Shown here one piece after another: positions 9,532 through 17,670 of a stretch of 45,817 bases of DNA. The notes beneath the pieces are model-generated. The model ran no database searches. It saw nothing but the letters and a program-made list of their open reading frames with translations, and was not told where the DNA came from. The stretch's first letter is position 1, and each line of letters starts with the position of its first letter. The position numbers and the translations under genes are program-made. The stretch lies in the NCBI RefSeq assembly GCF_010667685.1, contig NZ_WHZW01000024.1, positions 1 to 45,817 on the forward strand, given 5' to 3'. The DNA is from Bifidobacterium aerophilum. GTDB taxonomy: Bacteria > Actinomycetota > Actinomycetes > Actinomycetales > Bifidobacteriaceae.

Positions 9532-10743
9532 ATGAAGGACGATCAGATGCCGTGGGACGCCGATGCCGGTGTCGGCCGTGACGGCTCCGGCAGGGGTGAT
9601 CCCGCCGCCGCCGGCAAGACCGGTCCCGTTGGCCGCCGCAATCCGTACGTCGTCGATGACGATGTCCCGTCAGTGAACGATACCGCGGATGTCGAGGACG
9701 ATGCCGAGAACGACATCGCGGATGCCGACGACCTGTCCGAGGCGATCGCCGCCGAGACCGTGCGTCGGATGCGCATGCCGCGCTGGCTGGCGCTGCTCAT
9801 CGCCGTGATCGTGGTCGTCGCCGGCGCGGGCGGATTCATGTTCCACCGCGCCAGACAGGGCGGTTCGGCGGTCAACTGTTCGGCCAGCAGCGATATCGAC
9901 TACTGCTACGGCGGATTCACGCCGCTCGAACCGTCAGGGGACAAGCTCTCCATGAACGCCGCCTCCGACTACTTCGACACGGCCGTCCGTCCGGTGTATC
10001 CGGCCGACGCCGCCCTGCGTACGGCGATACTGTCGGGCGATCTCGACGCCGTCCACAAAGCGGCCGCCACCGCCCGCGACACGACCCTGCGGGCCGCGCG
10101 CACATTGGCCGCGCGCACCTGGCCCGACCAGCTCGACAAGCCGATCCGCGGCGCGATCATCGAATACCAGCATCGCGCGTCCATCTACGGCAACGTCATC
10201 ACGAACACCGATCGGGAAGCCATCGAGGACCTGATCTTCCGCACGCTGTCGGCCACGCGCGCCTCGTCCGACATCCAGCGGCTCGTCCGCACTCGACTCG
10301 AACTCGATGCCGTGCCCGAACCGGACGCGCCGCTCGCCGTCACCGCGGTCAAGGACGCCGGCGAATGCCAGCAGCTCGCGCTCATCGGCGACGACGACCG
10401 CACCGTGACCCGACGCTGCGTCACGCTCACCGTCGTCAGCCATGTGCCGGCGAACGTGCCGTATCTGGCCATGCGGCTCAACCTGCTCGACGCCGACGGC
10501 ACGACCGTCGCCACCGACCTGCTCGCCAGCACGCCGGCCGACGTCGACGATCCGAACTACATCCACGACGACGGCACCGTCACGCTCACGGTCGGCATCA
10601 ATCCGCGGATCGTGCGTTCCGGATACCGTCTCGCCGCATCCGGCTGGTCGGTGCACACCGCCGACGACCTCATCATCAGCGACGATTACACGGCGACGCA
10701 AGCGGCCGCGATCACGCCGCTCAACGAGTTCCGCATCGCATGA
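9532..10743 (+). CDS. Single-pass membrane protein, paralogue A
   Basis: Function unknown. The 403-residue protein has an acidic, disordered cytoplasmic N terminus (Asp/Glu-rich, about 1-84), one transmembrane helix (WLALLIAVIVVVAGAGGF, about 85-104), and an extracellular region of about 300 residues. The proximal extracellular part is helical (AILSGDLDAVHKAAATARDT, then AARTWPDQLDKPI). The distal part is beta-rich and resembles an immunoglobulin-like fold, with a Cys pair around GECQQLALIGDDD and TRRC. Start ATG 9532 follows GAGGGGGAG; an upstream in-frame TTG at 9502 has no site. The next gene begins 41 bases after the stop and is a clear paralogue. Confidence 0.75.
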   Translation: MKDDQMPWDADAGVGRDGSGRGDPAAAGKTGPVGRRNPYVVDDDVPSVNDTADVEDDAENDIADADDLSEAIAAETVRRMRMPRWLALLIAVIVVVAGAGGFMFHRARQGGSAVNCSASSDIDYCYGGFTPLEPSGDKLSMNAASDYFDTAVRPVYPADAALRTAILSGDLDAVHKAAATARDTTLRAARTLAARTWPDQLDKPIRGAIIEYQHRASIYGNVITNTDREAIEDLIFRTLSATRASSDIQRLVRTRLELDAVPEPDAPLAVTAVKDAGECQQLALIGDDDRTVTRRCVTLTVVSHVPANVPYLAMRLNLLDADGTTVATDLLASTPADVDDPNYIHDDGTVTLTVGINPRIVRSGYRLAASGWSVHTADDLIISDDYTATQAAAITPLNEFRIA

Positions 10744-10784
10744 GACGAAACGCAAGGTCTACGGGCAGGGAAGAGGGAAACGCG

Positions 10785-11927
10785 ATGACAGACGATCCGA
10801 CACGGCGCGGCGACGGCGATGCGCGGCACGTGGGACACCGGCGCGGAGGCATTCGCAAACGTAACAATGATGCCGTCCCGCACGATGCCGCCGACTCCAT
10901 CCCGCCCGTCATTCTCGCCGCGATCCCGTCCTGGAAACCGACCGTCTGGACGTTCCTCGTGCCGGCCGTCCTCGTCGTCGTGGCCGCGATCGGCGGATAC
11001 CTGCTCGGCGGCGTGCAGGCGATCAGCTCCGACATGTGCATGTCCGATGCGCTGTCCCAAGTGAACGGCCGTTCGCCGTCGCCCGTCGACTATCCCACGT
11101 ACGACGGTCCGGAACTCACGCGGCGGGAAGCCGCGCAATACTACGCCAAGGCGGTCACCGCATCGTGGCAGACCGTCGAGGACGCGCTGCCGACGCTCGC
11201 CGGCGACGACCTGAACGCCATCCACGAACAGGCTGGCACGGTCGCCGACGCGCTGCACCGCAGCTACGCGATGCTGCTCGCGCGCACCTGGCCGGACGAT
11301 GTCACCGACGACCTCGACGACGTCGTCAAACGGTACGGCAACCTCGAACGGTCGGCGCGATACGCGGCCGAATCCATCGTCGCCGCCGACGCGAACGATC
11401 TGATGCGTGACCTGATCTCCTTCGGCAATCACGCCGACGCCGAGCTGCGCGACGATCTCGGGTTGCCGGCCGGCACGCCGTTCACGCCGCCGTTCGACAT
11501 CGTGGCCGTCACCGACCAGGGCGTCTACGATGCCGCCGCCAACGAGGACGACCGGTCGATCAACGACGGCAAGCGCATCGTCGACGTGACCGTGCGCAGC
11601 CGCGTGCCAGGCACGCTGAATTCGGTGAACATGTCCGTTTCCATATATTCGGCGATCGGCCGCAACGTCGGCACCGCGGACGGCGGCGTGGACGGCCTCG
11701 CGCTCAGGCAAGGCCAGTCGGTCGTCGTGCCGGTGGCGATCGACCCAGATCTGGCGGACGGCGGCGCGACGCTCGCGTTGAAGACGATCTGGACTCATGG
11801 CAGCGTCTCGTCGGTCATGATCAGTCTGGACGTGGAGGACGGGGATGCTTCCGGCGGTGACGTTTCCGTTCCGGCTGCCGACTCGCTGAGCCGGCTCGGC
11901 GTGTTCGCCGACTTCCGGCTGCGGTGA
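10785..11927 (+). CDS. Single-pass membrane protein, paralogue B
   Basis: Function unknown. The 380-residue protein repeats the architecture of its upstream neighbour: a charged N-terminal tail (1-50), one transmembrane helix (TVWTFLVPAVLVVVAAIGGYLL, in part, about 53-75), then a helical extracellular domain and a C-terminal beta-rich domain. The shared helical signature is visible by eye: LAGDDLNAIHEQAGTVADAL then LLARTWPDDV here, against LSGDLDAVHKAAATARDTTL then LAARTWPDQL in paralogue A. ATG 10785 is preceded by AGAGGGA. An alternative in-frame ATG at 10740 overlaps the upstream stop as ATGA and would add 15 residues. The two genes form an operon. Confidence 0.74.
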   Translation: MTDDPTRRGDGDARHVGHRRGGIRKRNNDAVPHDAADSIPPVILAAIPSWKPTVWTFLVPAVLVVVAAIGGYLLGGVQAISSDMCMSDALSQVNGRSPSPVDYPTYDGPELTRREAAQYYAKAVTASWQTVEDALPTLAGDDLNAIHEQAGTVADALHRSYAMLLARTWPDDVTDDLDDVVKRYGNLERSARYAAESIVAADANDLMRDLISFGNHADAELRDDLGLPAGTPFTPPFDIVAVTDQGVYDAAANEDDRSINDGKRIVDVTVRSRVPGTLNSVNMSVSIYSAIGRNVGTADGGVDGLALRQGQSVVVPVAIDPDLADGGATLALKTIWTHGSVSSVMISLDVEDGDASGGDVSVPAADSLSRLGVFADFRLR

Positions 11928-12011
11928 CGGTCGGCGACGGTCGGCGACGTGTGACGACGGTCAGCGAATGCTTGCGCCAATATCGCGCGTAGTTCATACG
12001 GTGATGCAAAT

Positions 12012-12026
12012 GTCCGCATATCGGAC
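12012..12026 (+). promoter_or_regulatory. Palindrome upstream of the subtilase gene
   Basis: GTCCG-CATAT-CGGAC is a perfect 5+5 inverted repeat just ahead of a GATAAT (-10-like) at 12032-12037. It may be an operator, but no -35 box is evident. Confidence 0.3.
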
Positions 12027-12078
12027 GGGCAGATAATCGTAACATGGTCTGCGATAGCGTACCGATATGCCTGTAGGA

Positions 12079-12104
12079 CACGGTCTGGGGTGAAAAAGAC
12101 CGTG
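12079..12104 (+). other. Hairpin in the subtilase mRNA leader
   Basis: CACGGTCT (12079-12086) and AGACCGTG (12097-12104) form an 8-bp stem with a 10-base loop, 40 bases before the start codon. If transcription starts near 12045 it lies in the leader. Confidence 0.4.
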
Positions 12105-12144
12105 CTCCCTGGTGCGCCTCGCACCGGCATGAAGGAGAAGAATC

Positions 12145-14286
12145 ATGCGACATTCGTTTGCATTGCCCAATTCGTTGCCCGGCAAATTCGTAACCGGCTG
12201 CGCCGCGGTCGCCATGGCGCTGTCATGCGCCGGCATGGGCGCGTTCGCCACGACCGCACTCGCCGCCGACGAACCGGTGTACTCGCCGGTCGAACCGTCC
12301 GATGCGGCCCGCAACTACGCGGTCAACCTGCCCGAAGGATCCACCGAAGCCCAGCTCAAGGCCGCCGTCGCCGAAGCCGAGAAGATGGGCGACGTCGTGG
12401 CCCTTGCCCAATACCCGCAGTTCGGCACGTTCTTCGTGCAGGCCAAGTCGAAGAGCTTCGCCAAGGACTATGCCGCCAAGGCCACGGCGGACGGCATCTC
12501 GCTCGTTTCGGTCGGTGCGACCCGACAGGCCCGTGTGCCTGATGGGGAGAACGTGGTCGACAAGTACGGCAAGAGCGGGGCGAGCCTGTTCTCGCTGCGT
12601 CGCCTGAGCGACGACAGCCAGTTCGCCAAGGAGCAGGCGCTGCAATCCGACCCGGCCACCACGGCGAACGGCGCATGGGGCGTCCTGGCGATCGGCGCGG
12701 ACAAGGCCGCCGACATCACCGACAAGGACGTGCCGCTGGCCCCGGTGACCGTCGGCGTGATCGATGCCGGCATCGACGCCCGCCACGCCGAATTCCGCAA
12801 CAGCGACGGCAGCAGCCAGATCGACGCCAGCCGGTCGGTGGGCTGCCAGAACAATGGCATCCCGGACCAAAGCTATGAGGCGTGGCAGCCTACCACCAGC
12901 TCGCACGGCACGCACGTCGCCGGCACGATCGCCGCCGCCAGCAACGGCGTCGGCGTGGACGGCGTCGATCCGAAGGTCAAGATCGTCGCGATCAAGGCCG
13001 GAAACGACGCGGGATCCCTGTATCCGGAATACGTGGTGTGCGCGTTCGACTGGGCCGCCAACCACGGCATCGACGTGACCAACAACAGCTACTACGTCGA
13101 TCCTTGGGAATTCTGGGTGCCGTCCGACCCGACGCAGGCCGCCGGCTATGAGGCCGTACGCCGCGCCGTCGCCTACGCGACGTCCAAGGGCGTCGTCTCC
13201 GTGGCCGCCGCCGGCAACTCCGACCAGAACCTCGATGATCCGGCCCCCGATTCGGGCAGCCCGAACGACGTGTCCGGCGATCCGGACGGCAAGACCGTCA
13301 TCAAGGACCGCGACGTGAAGAACGGCGTCGACATCCCCGCGCAACTGCCCGGAGTAGTGAACGTCTCCGCCGTCGGCGAAACCAAGTGGGGCGAGCTCGG
13401 CAGCTACTCGCGTGCCTCCTTCTCGAACTACGGCGCCAAGAACATCGACGTGGCCGCGCCCGGCCTGTACATCTATTCGTCCGTCGACCCCGACATCGAC
13501 GGCGGCTCCTACAGCTACTACAGCGGAACGTCCATGGCCTCCCCGCACGCGGCCGGAGTCGCGGCCCTCATCAAGGGCATCCACCCGGACTACACGCCTG
13601 AACAGGTCGTCGCGCTCATGAAGAAGCAGGCCGCGGAACACTACGGCCAGCTGGCCGACCCGTCCGGCGACGCCGGCAAGGAATATCGTGGCGCCGGCCT
13701 GGTGAACGCGCTCGCCGCGGTCACCAAGGACCAGCCGCAGCCGACGCTCTCGGAGCCGGAATACTCCACCGACGGCGGCAAGACATGGTCCCCGCTCAAG
13801 GACGCCACCGTCAAGGGCAAGGCCACCGTGCGCGTGAGCGCCAGTGGCCCGGTCAGCGCGCTGTCGTTGACCGTCGCCGGCAAGTCCGGCAGCGCGAAGG
13901 CCGAAAAGAAGGCGCACGACAATGCGCTGACCGTCTCCGTGGACGTCACGTTCGACAAGGCCGGCAAGCAGAGCGCCGACGTCGCGGCCAATGGCCTCAA
14001 CGACTACGCCGAGGCCGATGACGACGTGTCCGCGTCCACCGCGTTCGCGTCCGCGGCGGCCGATGCCGGCGGATCCGGGGATCAGGGCGGCGACAAGGGC
14101 AATGGCGGCGCGACGGTTCCGGGCTCCAAGCCCGAAGCCAAGCCGGTCGTCAAGACGCAGACGCCCGTCAAGCCGTCCGACGGCAAGATCGGCGACACCG
14201 GCGCGGCCGTGGCGGCCGTGGCCGTCGTGGCCGTGGCGCTTGCCGCGATCGCCGGTGCCATCCTCGTGCGTCGCAAGCGCGCGTAG
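12145..14286 (+). CDS. Secreted, membrane-anchored S8 (subtilisin) serine protease
   Basis: A 713-residue extracellular protease. A signal peptide (KFVTGCAAVAMALSCAGMGA, cleavage near TALA-A, about residue 40) is followed by a propeptide and the S8 catalytic domain. Its triad is visible as Asp207 (VGVIDAGID), His254 (SSHGTHVAGT) and Ser463 (SGTSMASPHAAGV), with oxyanion Asn358 (AAGNSD). Residues 540-640 form a beta-rich repeat domain (EPEYSTDGGKTWSPL). A Gly/Lys/Pro-rich spacer then leads to IGDTG (682-686), a hydrophobic helix, and RRKRA. This end has the layout of a sortase signal, but IGDTG departs from LPXTG, so plain membrane anchoring is equally possible. Ribosome site AAGGAG precedes ATG. 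The gene is monocistronic, with a strong terminator. Confidence 0.92.
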   Translation: MRHSFALPNSLPGKFVTGCAAVAMALSCAGMGAFATTALAADEPVYSPVEPSDAARNYAVNLPEGSTEAQLKAAVAEAEKMGDVVALAQYPQFGTFFVQAKSKSFAKDYAAKATADGISLVSVGATRQARVPDGENVVDKYGKSGASLFSLRRLSDDSQFAKEQALQSDPATTANGAWGVLAIGADKAADITDKDVPLAPVTVGVIDAGIDARHAEFRNSDGSSQIDASRSVGCQNNGIPDQSYEAWQPTTSSHGTHVAGTIAAASNGVGVDGVDPKVKIVAIKAGNDAGSLYPEYVVCAFDWAANHGIDVTNNSYYVDPWEFWVPSDPTQAAGYEAVRRAVAYATSKGVVSVAAAGNSDQNLDDPAPDSGSPNDVSGDPDGKTVIKDRDVKNGVDIPAQLPGVVNVSAVGETKWGELGSYSRASFSNYGAKNIDVAAPGLYIYSSVDPDIDGGSYSYYSGTSMASPHAAGVAALIKGIHPDYTPEQVVALMKKQAAEHYGQLADPSGDAGKEYRGAGLVNALAAVTKDQPQPTLSEPEYSTDGGKTWSPLKDATVKGKATVRVSASGPVSALSLTVAGKSGSAKAEKKAHDNALTVSVDVTFDKAGKQSADVAANGLNDYAEADDDVSASTAFASAAADAGGSGDQGGDKGNGGATVPGSKPEAKPVVKTQTPVKPSDGKIGDTGAAVAAVAVVAVALAAIAGAILVRRKRA

Positions 14287-14330
14287 GACGGGCATCGTCC
14301 GCCGCGGCGTCCGATGACGCCGTAGGCGTT

Positions 14331-14372
14331 CGGGAGGGCCATGCCGGCATGCGCGCCGGCATGGCCCTCCCG
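14331..14372 (+). terminator. Terminator of the subtilase gene
   Basis: A perfect 18-bp stem (14331-14348 with 14355-14372) with a six-base loop, 45 bases after the stop codon. No T-tract follows beyond a few T in CGTCGTTTCC. Confidence 0.8.
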
Positions 14373-14381
14373 TCGTTTCCG

Positions 14382-14414
14382 CGATACCGCGGCGATACCG
14401 AGATGAGGGTATCG
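14382..14414 (+). promoter_or_regulatory. Triple CGATACC motif upstream of the DUF362 operon
   Basis: CGATACC occurs at 14382-14388 and 14393-14399, and inverted as GGTATCG at 14408-14414. The last two form a 7-bp inverted repeat with an 8-base spacer. It lies 40-70 bases before the first gene and is a good candidate regulator site. Confidence 0.4.
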
Positions 14415-14453
14415 TGGAGTACGGGAACGTCACTGACCTAGCAAGGAGGCAGC

Positions 14454-15356
14454 ATGGTAACGACCTACAACACCGATTACCCGATGGCGGCCAAGGTGTA
14501 TTTCACACGTGACATCAGCCCGGCCGGACTGATGCGGGTCTACGAGGCGCTGAACGCCCGCCCGCAGGGCAAGGTCGCGGTCAAGCTCAGCTCCGGCGAA
14601 GGCGGCAACAAGCACTACCTGCAGCCGGCGCTCATCGCCGATCTCGTGCACGAGCTCGACGGCACGATCGTCGAATGCAACACCGCGTACCCGGGCACGC
14701 GCGACACCAGCGAACACCACTGGCAGACCATCCGCGAGCACGGCTTCACCGACATCGCGCCGTGCGACATCCAGGACGAGGAGGGCGAGATCACGATCCC
14801 GGTCGAAGGCGGCAAACGCATCACCGGCGACATCGTCGGCTCGCACTTCCCGAACTACGACTACTACGCCGTGCTGTCGCATTTCAAGGGGCGCGTGATG
14901 GGCGGCTTCGGCGGCGCGCTCAAGAACATCTCGATCGGCATGGCCTCGTCGAACGGCAAGCGCCGTCTGCATTCCGGCGGCGACAAGATCCTCGACAACC
15001 CGTTCAGCGGCGACCAGGACGCGTTCCTCGAAGCGATGGCCGAAGCGGCGACCGCCGTGTTCAACGCGCTCAAGGGCAACATGCTGTTCATCAACGTGAT
15101 GAACAACCTGTCGGTCGACTGCGACTGCGACGGCAACCCGCATGCGCCGTGCATGCACGACATCGGCATCTTCTCGTCGCTCGACCCGGTGGCCGTCGAC
15201 CAGGCGTGCGTCGACCGGATCTACACGTCCGACGAGGACAACTCGGCGATGATCGAACGCATCGAATCGCGCCACGGCATCCACACCATCGAACACGCGG
15301 TCGAGATGGGGCTCGGCAGCCGCGAATACCAGCTCGTGGACCTCGACCAGCGCTGA
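14454..15356 (+). CDS. DUF362 domain-containing protein
   Basis: A 300-residue cytoplasmic protein of the DUF362 family. Marks include KVAVKLSSGEGGNKHYLQP, ECNTAYPGTRDTSEHHW, KGRVMGGFGGALKNISIGMA (in part), and a Cys-rich segment DCDCDGNPHAPCMHDIG near residue 225. DUF362 proteins often carry 4Fe-4S ferredoxin domains; here only the Cys-rich segment is present, so any cluster binding is uncertain. The family has no firm biochemical role that I know. Ribosome site AAGGAGG lies six bases before ATG. It is the first gene of a three-gene operon with an ECF S-component and a DUF1893 protein, suggesting a shared role in uptake or processing of one cofactor-like compound. Confidence 0.85.
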   Translation: MVTTYNTDYPMAAKVYFTRDISPAGLMRVYEALNARPQGKVAVKLSSGEGGNKHYLQPALIADLVHELDGTIVECNTAYPGTRDTSEHHWQTIREHGFTDIAPCDIQDEEGEITIPVEGGKRITGDIVGSHFPNYDYYAVLSHFKGRVMGGFGGALKNISIGMASSNGKRRLHSGGDKILDNPFSGDQDAFLEAMAEAATAVFNALKGNMLFINVMNNLSVDCDCDGNPHAPCMHDIGIFSSLDPVAVDQACVDRIYTSDEDNSAMIERIESRHGIHTIEHAVEMGLGSREYQLVDLDQR

Positions 15357-15392
15357 GTCTGACCGTCGTCTCGTAAAAAAGGAGAACGTGCA

Positions 15393-15995
15393 ATGCAACC
15401 AACCGAAACCGCTGAAACCGTCAAGAACCGTTCGTTCACGGCCGCGCTGCCGTCGGTGAAATTCCAGACCGCCGCCGCGATCATCGCCGTGGTCGCGGCC
15501 GTCGCACTGCCGCAGGTGTTCCACGTCGCCGGTGCTGCGCTCGGCCTCGGCGCTATGGTCGGCCAGACCCTGCTGCCGATGCACCTGCCGGTACTGCTCG
15601 TCGGCCTGTTGGCCGGCCCGTTCGCGGGACTGGCGACCGGTGCGTTCGCGCCGATCGTGAGCTTCCTGCTCACCGGCATGCCGATGGCCCCGATGGTGCC
15701 GTTCATGGTGATCGAACTCGCCGCATACGGCCTGTTCGCCGGACTTCTGCGCGGCGTGCGCCTGCCGGCCGCCGTGCCGTCGCCGCTCGGCTGGCTCGTC
15801 AAGCTGGTCGGCGCGCAGGTCGCGGGACGGATCGCCGACGCGCTCGCGATCGCCGTGGCCGTGTCGCTGCTCGGCAACACGACGATGACCGTCGCGTCCG
15901 TGGCCGCCGCGGTCGTTACTGGGCTGCCGGGACTCGCGTTGCAGTGGGTGCTCGTGCCCGTGATCATGACCGCCGTGGATCGCCGCCGTGACTGA
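15393..15995 (+). CDS. ECF transporter substrate-binding (S) component
   Basis: A 200-residue integral membrane protein with about six helices, recognised as an energy-coupling-factor S-component. The signature region is MVGQTLLPMHLPVLLVGLLA followed by GPFAGLATGAFAPIVSFLLTG and MVIELAAYGLFAGLL, a pattern seen in several clostridial and actinobacterial S-components of unassigned substrate. No EcfA or EcfT gene is in the window, so it would share an energising module encoded elsewhere. The vitamin or cofactor bound is unknown. Ribosome site AAAGGAG precedes ATG by ten bases. Its last codons overlap the start of the DUF1893 gene by 8 bases, implying coupled translation. Confidence 0.83.
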   Translation: MQPTETAETVKNRSFTAALPSVKFQTAAAIIAVVAAVALPQVFHVAGAALGLGAMVGQTLLPMHLPVLLVGLLAGPFAGLATGAFAPIVSFLLTGMPMAPMVPFMVIELAAYGLFAGLLRGVRLPAAVPSPLGWLVKLVGAQVAGRIADALAIAVAVSLLGNTTMTVASVAAAVVTGLPGLALQWVLVPVIMTAVDRRRD

Positions 15996-16440
15996 GCGTG
16001 ATCTCGATCTGGCGAAGGCCACGCTGCTGGGCGACGAATCGCTCGGTTGCGCGGCCTGCCGCACCGATGCCGTAAGCGGCCGGACGACGACCCTGACCGG
16101 CACCGGCCGAGGCGTGCGTCCGCTATTGCAGTGGCTGGCGGACGGACAACGATTGGACGGATTCGCGGCCGCCGACCGCGTGGTCGGCAAGGGCGCGGCA
16201 CTGCTGTACGCGCGGCTCGGAGCCTGTGCCGTCTACGCGCAGACCATGAGCGAAGCCGGTCTGGCGGCGTTGCGGTCCAACGGCATCGCCGCCGGCTACG
16301 GCACGCTCGTGCCGCGCATCCTCAACCGCGACAAAACCGGCCTGTGCCCGATCGAACGATCCGTCGCGTCGATCGACGATCCGGCCGACGCCGAGCCGGC
16401 CATCCGCGCCGCCGTCGCCGAGCTCATGGCCCGCCGGTAG
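15988..16440 (+). CDS. DUF1893 domain-containing protein
   Basis: A 150-residue protein of the DUF1893 family. Conserved features are GRGVRPLLQWL, AADRVVGKGAALLYA, the VYAQTMSEAGLAALRSNGI helix, and NRDKTGLCPIERSV with its single conserved Cys. From memory, a structurally solved member (Thermotoga TM1506) has a cytidine-deaminase-like fold; whether this protein is an active deaminase cannot be read here. It starts at GTG 15988 inside the end of the S-component gene, in another frame. Co-transcription with an ECF S-component and DUF362 protein suggests a role with an imported base- or cofactor-like molecule. Palindromic repeats follow the stop. Confidence 0.82.
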   Translation: MTERDLDLAKATLLGDESLGCAACRTDAVSGRTTTLTGTGRGVRPLLQWLADGQRLDGFAAADRVVGKGAALLYARLGACAVYAQTMSEAGLAALRSNGIAAGYGTLVPRILNRDKTGLCPIERSVASIDDPADAEPAIRAAVAELMARR

Positions 16441-16456
16441 ACGATCCCCGTCCTCG

Positions 16457-16500
16457 CGCGCAAACCAACGCAATATGACCCGTTAGCGTTGGTTTGCGCG
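16457..16500 (+). terminator. Hairpin after the DUF1893 operon
   Basis: A 15-bp perfect inverted repeat, CGCGCAAACCAACGC (16457-16471) with GCGTTGGTTTGCGCG (16486-16500), flanked by a further CCCCGTCC/GGACGGGG pairing. It is the probable operon terminator. Confidence 0.65.
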
Positions 16501-16520
16501 GGGACGGGGTATCTTTCCAT

Positions 16521-16562
16521 GCGCAAACCAAGTTCGGAGGCGGTTTTGCGTTGGTTTGCGCG
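16521..16562 (+). repeat. Second copy of the GCGCAAACCAA palindrome
   Basis: GCGCAAACCAA (16521-16531) and TTGGTTTGCGC (16551-16561) repeat the hairpin immediately upstream. The right arm GCGTTGGTTTGCGCG at 16548-16562 is identical over 15 bases to 16486-16500. Confidence 0.6.
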
Positions 16563-16859
16563 GGGAAACATGGAACGGCCCTGTGCGGCGGATATGACGA
16601 ATATGGCGCGTGCGGGGGATAGCGAGGATTCCGCCTTCTGCAGGGCGATGCCGTTGGGACGTCAATGGTGATGTTTCCGATGCGGGGATCGGCTGCTATC
16701 GGCCCTGCGGCCCAATATGCTCCTGCGTTCGTCCGCGTTATTTATGACATCCGTTTTGGCGGTTATTACATTACGGGGGTCGGTGTCTGGTATCGGAGTG
16801 CGGACGATTTTATGATGCATCTCAGAGATGTCTGAACGTTTGCCGAGAGGAGTGAAACG
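16563..16859 (+). other. AT-richer region upstream of the LytTR regulator
   Basis: No gene is seen. It contains TATGAT (16811-16816), a good -10 box with a poor -35, as expected of an activator-dependent promoter. GTTATT occurs twice (16737 and 16762) within CGTTATTTATGAC and GGTTATTACATTAC, with CCGTTTTGG between them. These could be LytTR-type binding repeats, though the 25-base spacing is not the usual 21-22. Confidence 0.35.
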
Positions 16860-17642
16860 ATGGGGAGGGGGTATGTGATTTCGGTCGCCATCGTGGATGA
16901 CGACAAGGGCGACGCGACCATGCTCGCCGAACGATTGGCTTCGCTCTCGCTCGATATTCCTCCGGACGTGACCGCCGTCCGCGCCCGGTCCCATGCGGCG
17001 AACGGCGGGACGGATCCGGTCGACTTCGTGACCTCGGTATTCGGCGACGCGGACTCTTTGGAGGCGGCGTTGTCCGATCACACCTACGACGTCGTGTTCA
17101 TGGACATTCATCTGGGCGGGGAGCAGGAGACCGGCATCGACGTGGTCTCCCGGCTGTTTCCGCCGGGTTCCGGCACGCAGATCGTCTACGTCACCCGATA
17201 TCCGCAATACCATACGCAGGTGTATGCCACGGAACACCTGAGCTTCCTGACCAAACCGATCTCCGACGATGACCTGCGCAACGTGCTCGTCCAGGCGGTG
17301 AGACATCTCGACAGTCAGCGTAACCGTCCGATTCGCGTGCTGTCCGGCACATCCATGTACGCAATCGAACCGCGTGAGATCCGTTATATCGAAAGCACCC
17401 GTCGCGTATTGCACATCCATGCCATCAGCGTGATCAGCACCTACGCGACGCTGAGCCAGTTCTGCCGGCTGTTGCCACGGCAGTTCCTGCAGTGCCATAA
17501 AAGCTTCGTCTTCAATATGGATTATTTCAAGGTGTTCACCGGCGACCGAATCATCCTGCTCACCGGCGAGTCGATTCCCGTCAGCCAACGTCGCCGCGCA
17601 TACACGCGGGACCGCCTGAATGCGTATCTTCGCGGAATCTGA
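16860..17642 (+). CDS. LytTR-family response regulator
   Basis: A 260-residue two-domain regulator. The receiver domain (about 6-145) has the acidic pocket Asp13-Asp14 (AIVDDDKG), the phospho-acceptor Asp82 (VVFMDIHLGG) and Lys132 (FLTKPISDDD). The LytTR DNA-binding domain (about 155-258) shows IRYIESTRRVLHIHA, SQFCRLLPRQFLQCHKSFVF and SIPVSQRRRAY. Such regulators activate promoters with imperfect direct repeats and normally partner a HPK10-type histidine kinase; none is adjacent. ATG 16860 follows AGAGGAG by seven bases. A hairpin with a T-run separates it from the downstream Hsp70 operon, so it is probably a separate transcript that may control that operon. A/T-ending codons are more frequent here than in neighbouring housekeeping genes. 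Confidence 0.92.
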   Translation: MGRGYVISVAIVDDDKGDATMLAERLASLSLDIPPDVTAVRARSHAANGGTDPVDFVTSVFGDADSLEAALSDHTYDVVFMDIHLGGEQETGIDVVSRLFPPGSGTQIVYVTRYPQYHTQVYATEHLSFLTKPISDDDLRNVLVQAVRHLDSQRNRPIRVLSGTSMYAIEPREIRYIESTRRVLHIHAISVISTYATLSQFCRLLPRQFLQCHKSFVFNMDYFKVFTGDRIILLTGESIPVSQRRRAYTRDRLNAYLRGI

Positions 17643-17670
17643 CGTTGCGGATCGCCGTTGCCGCCGATCG

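Noticed and set aside
10365..10784. N-terminal extension of paralogue B into the preceding gene
   Set aside because: It overlaps the end of paralogue A in another frame, with Arg/His-rich shadow composition; a good ribosome site lies before ATG 10785.
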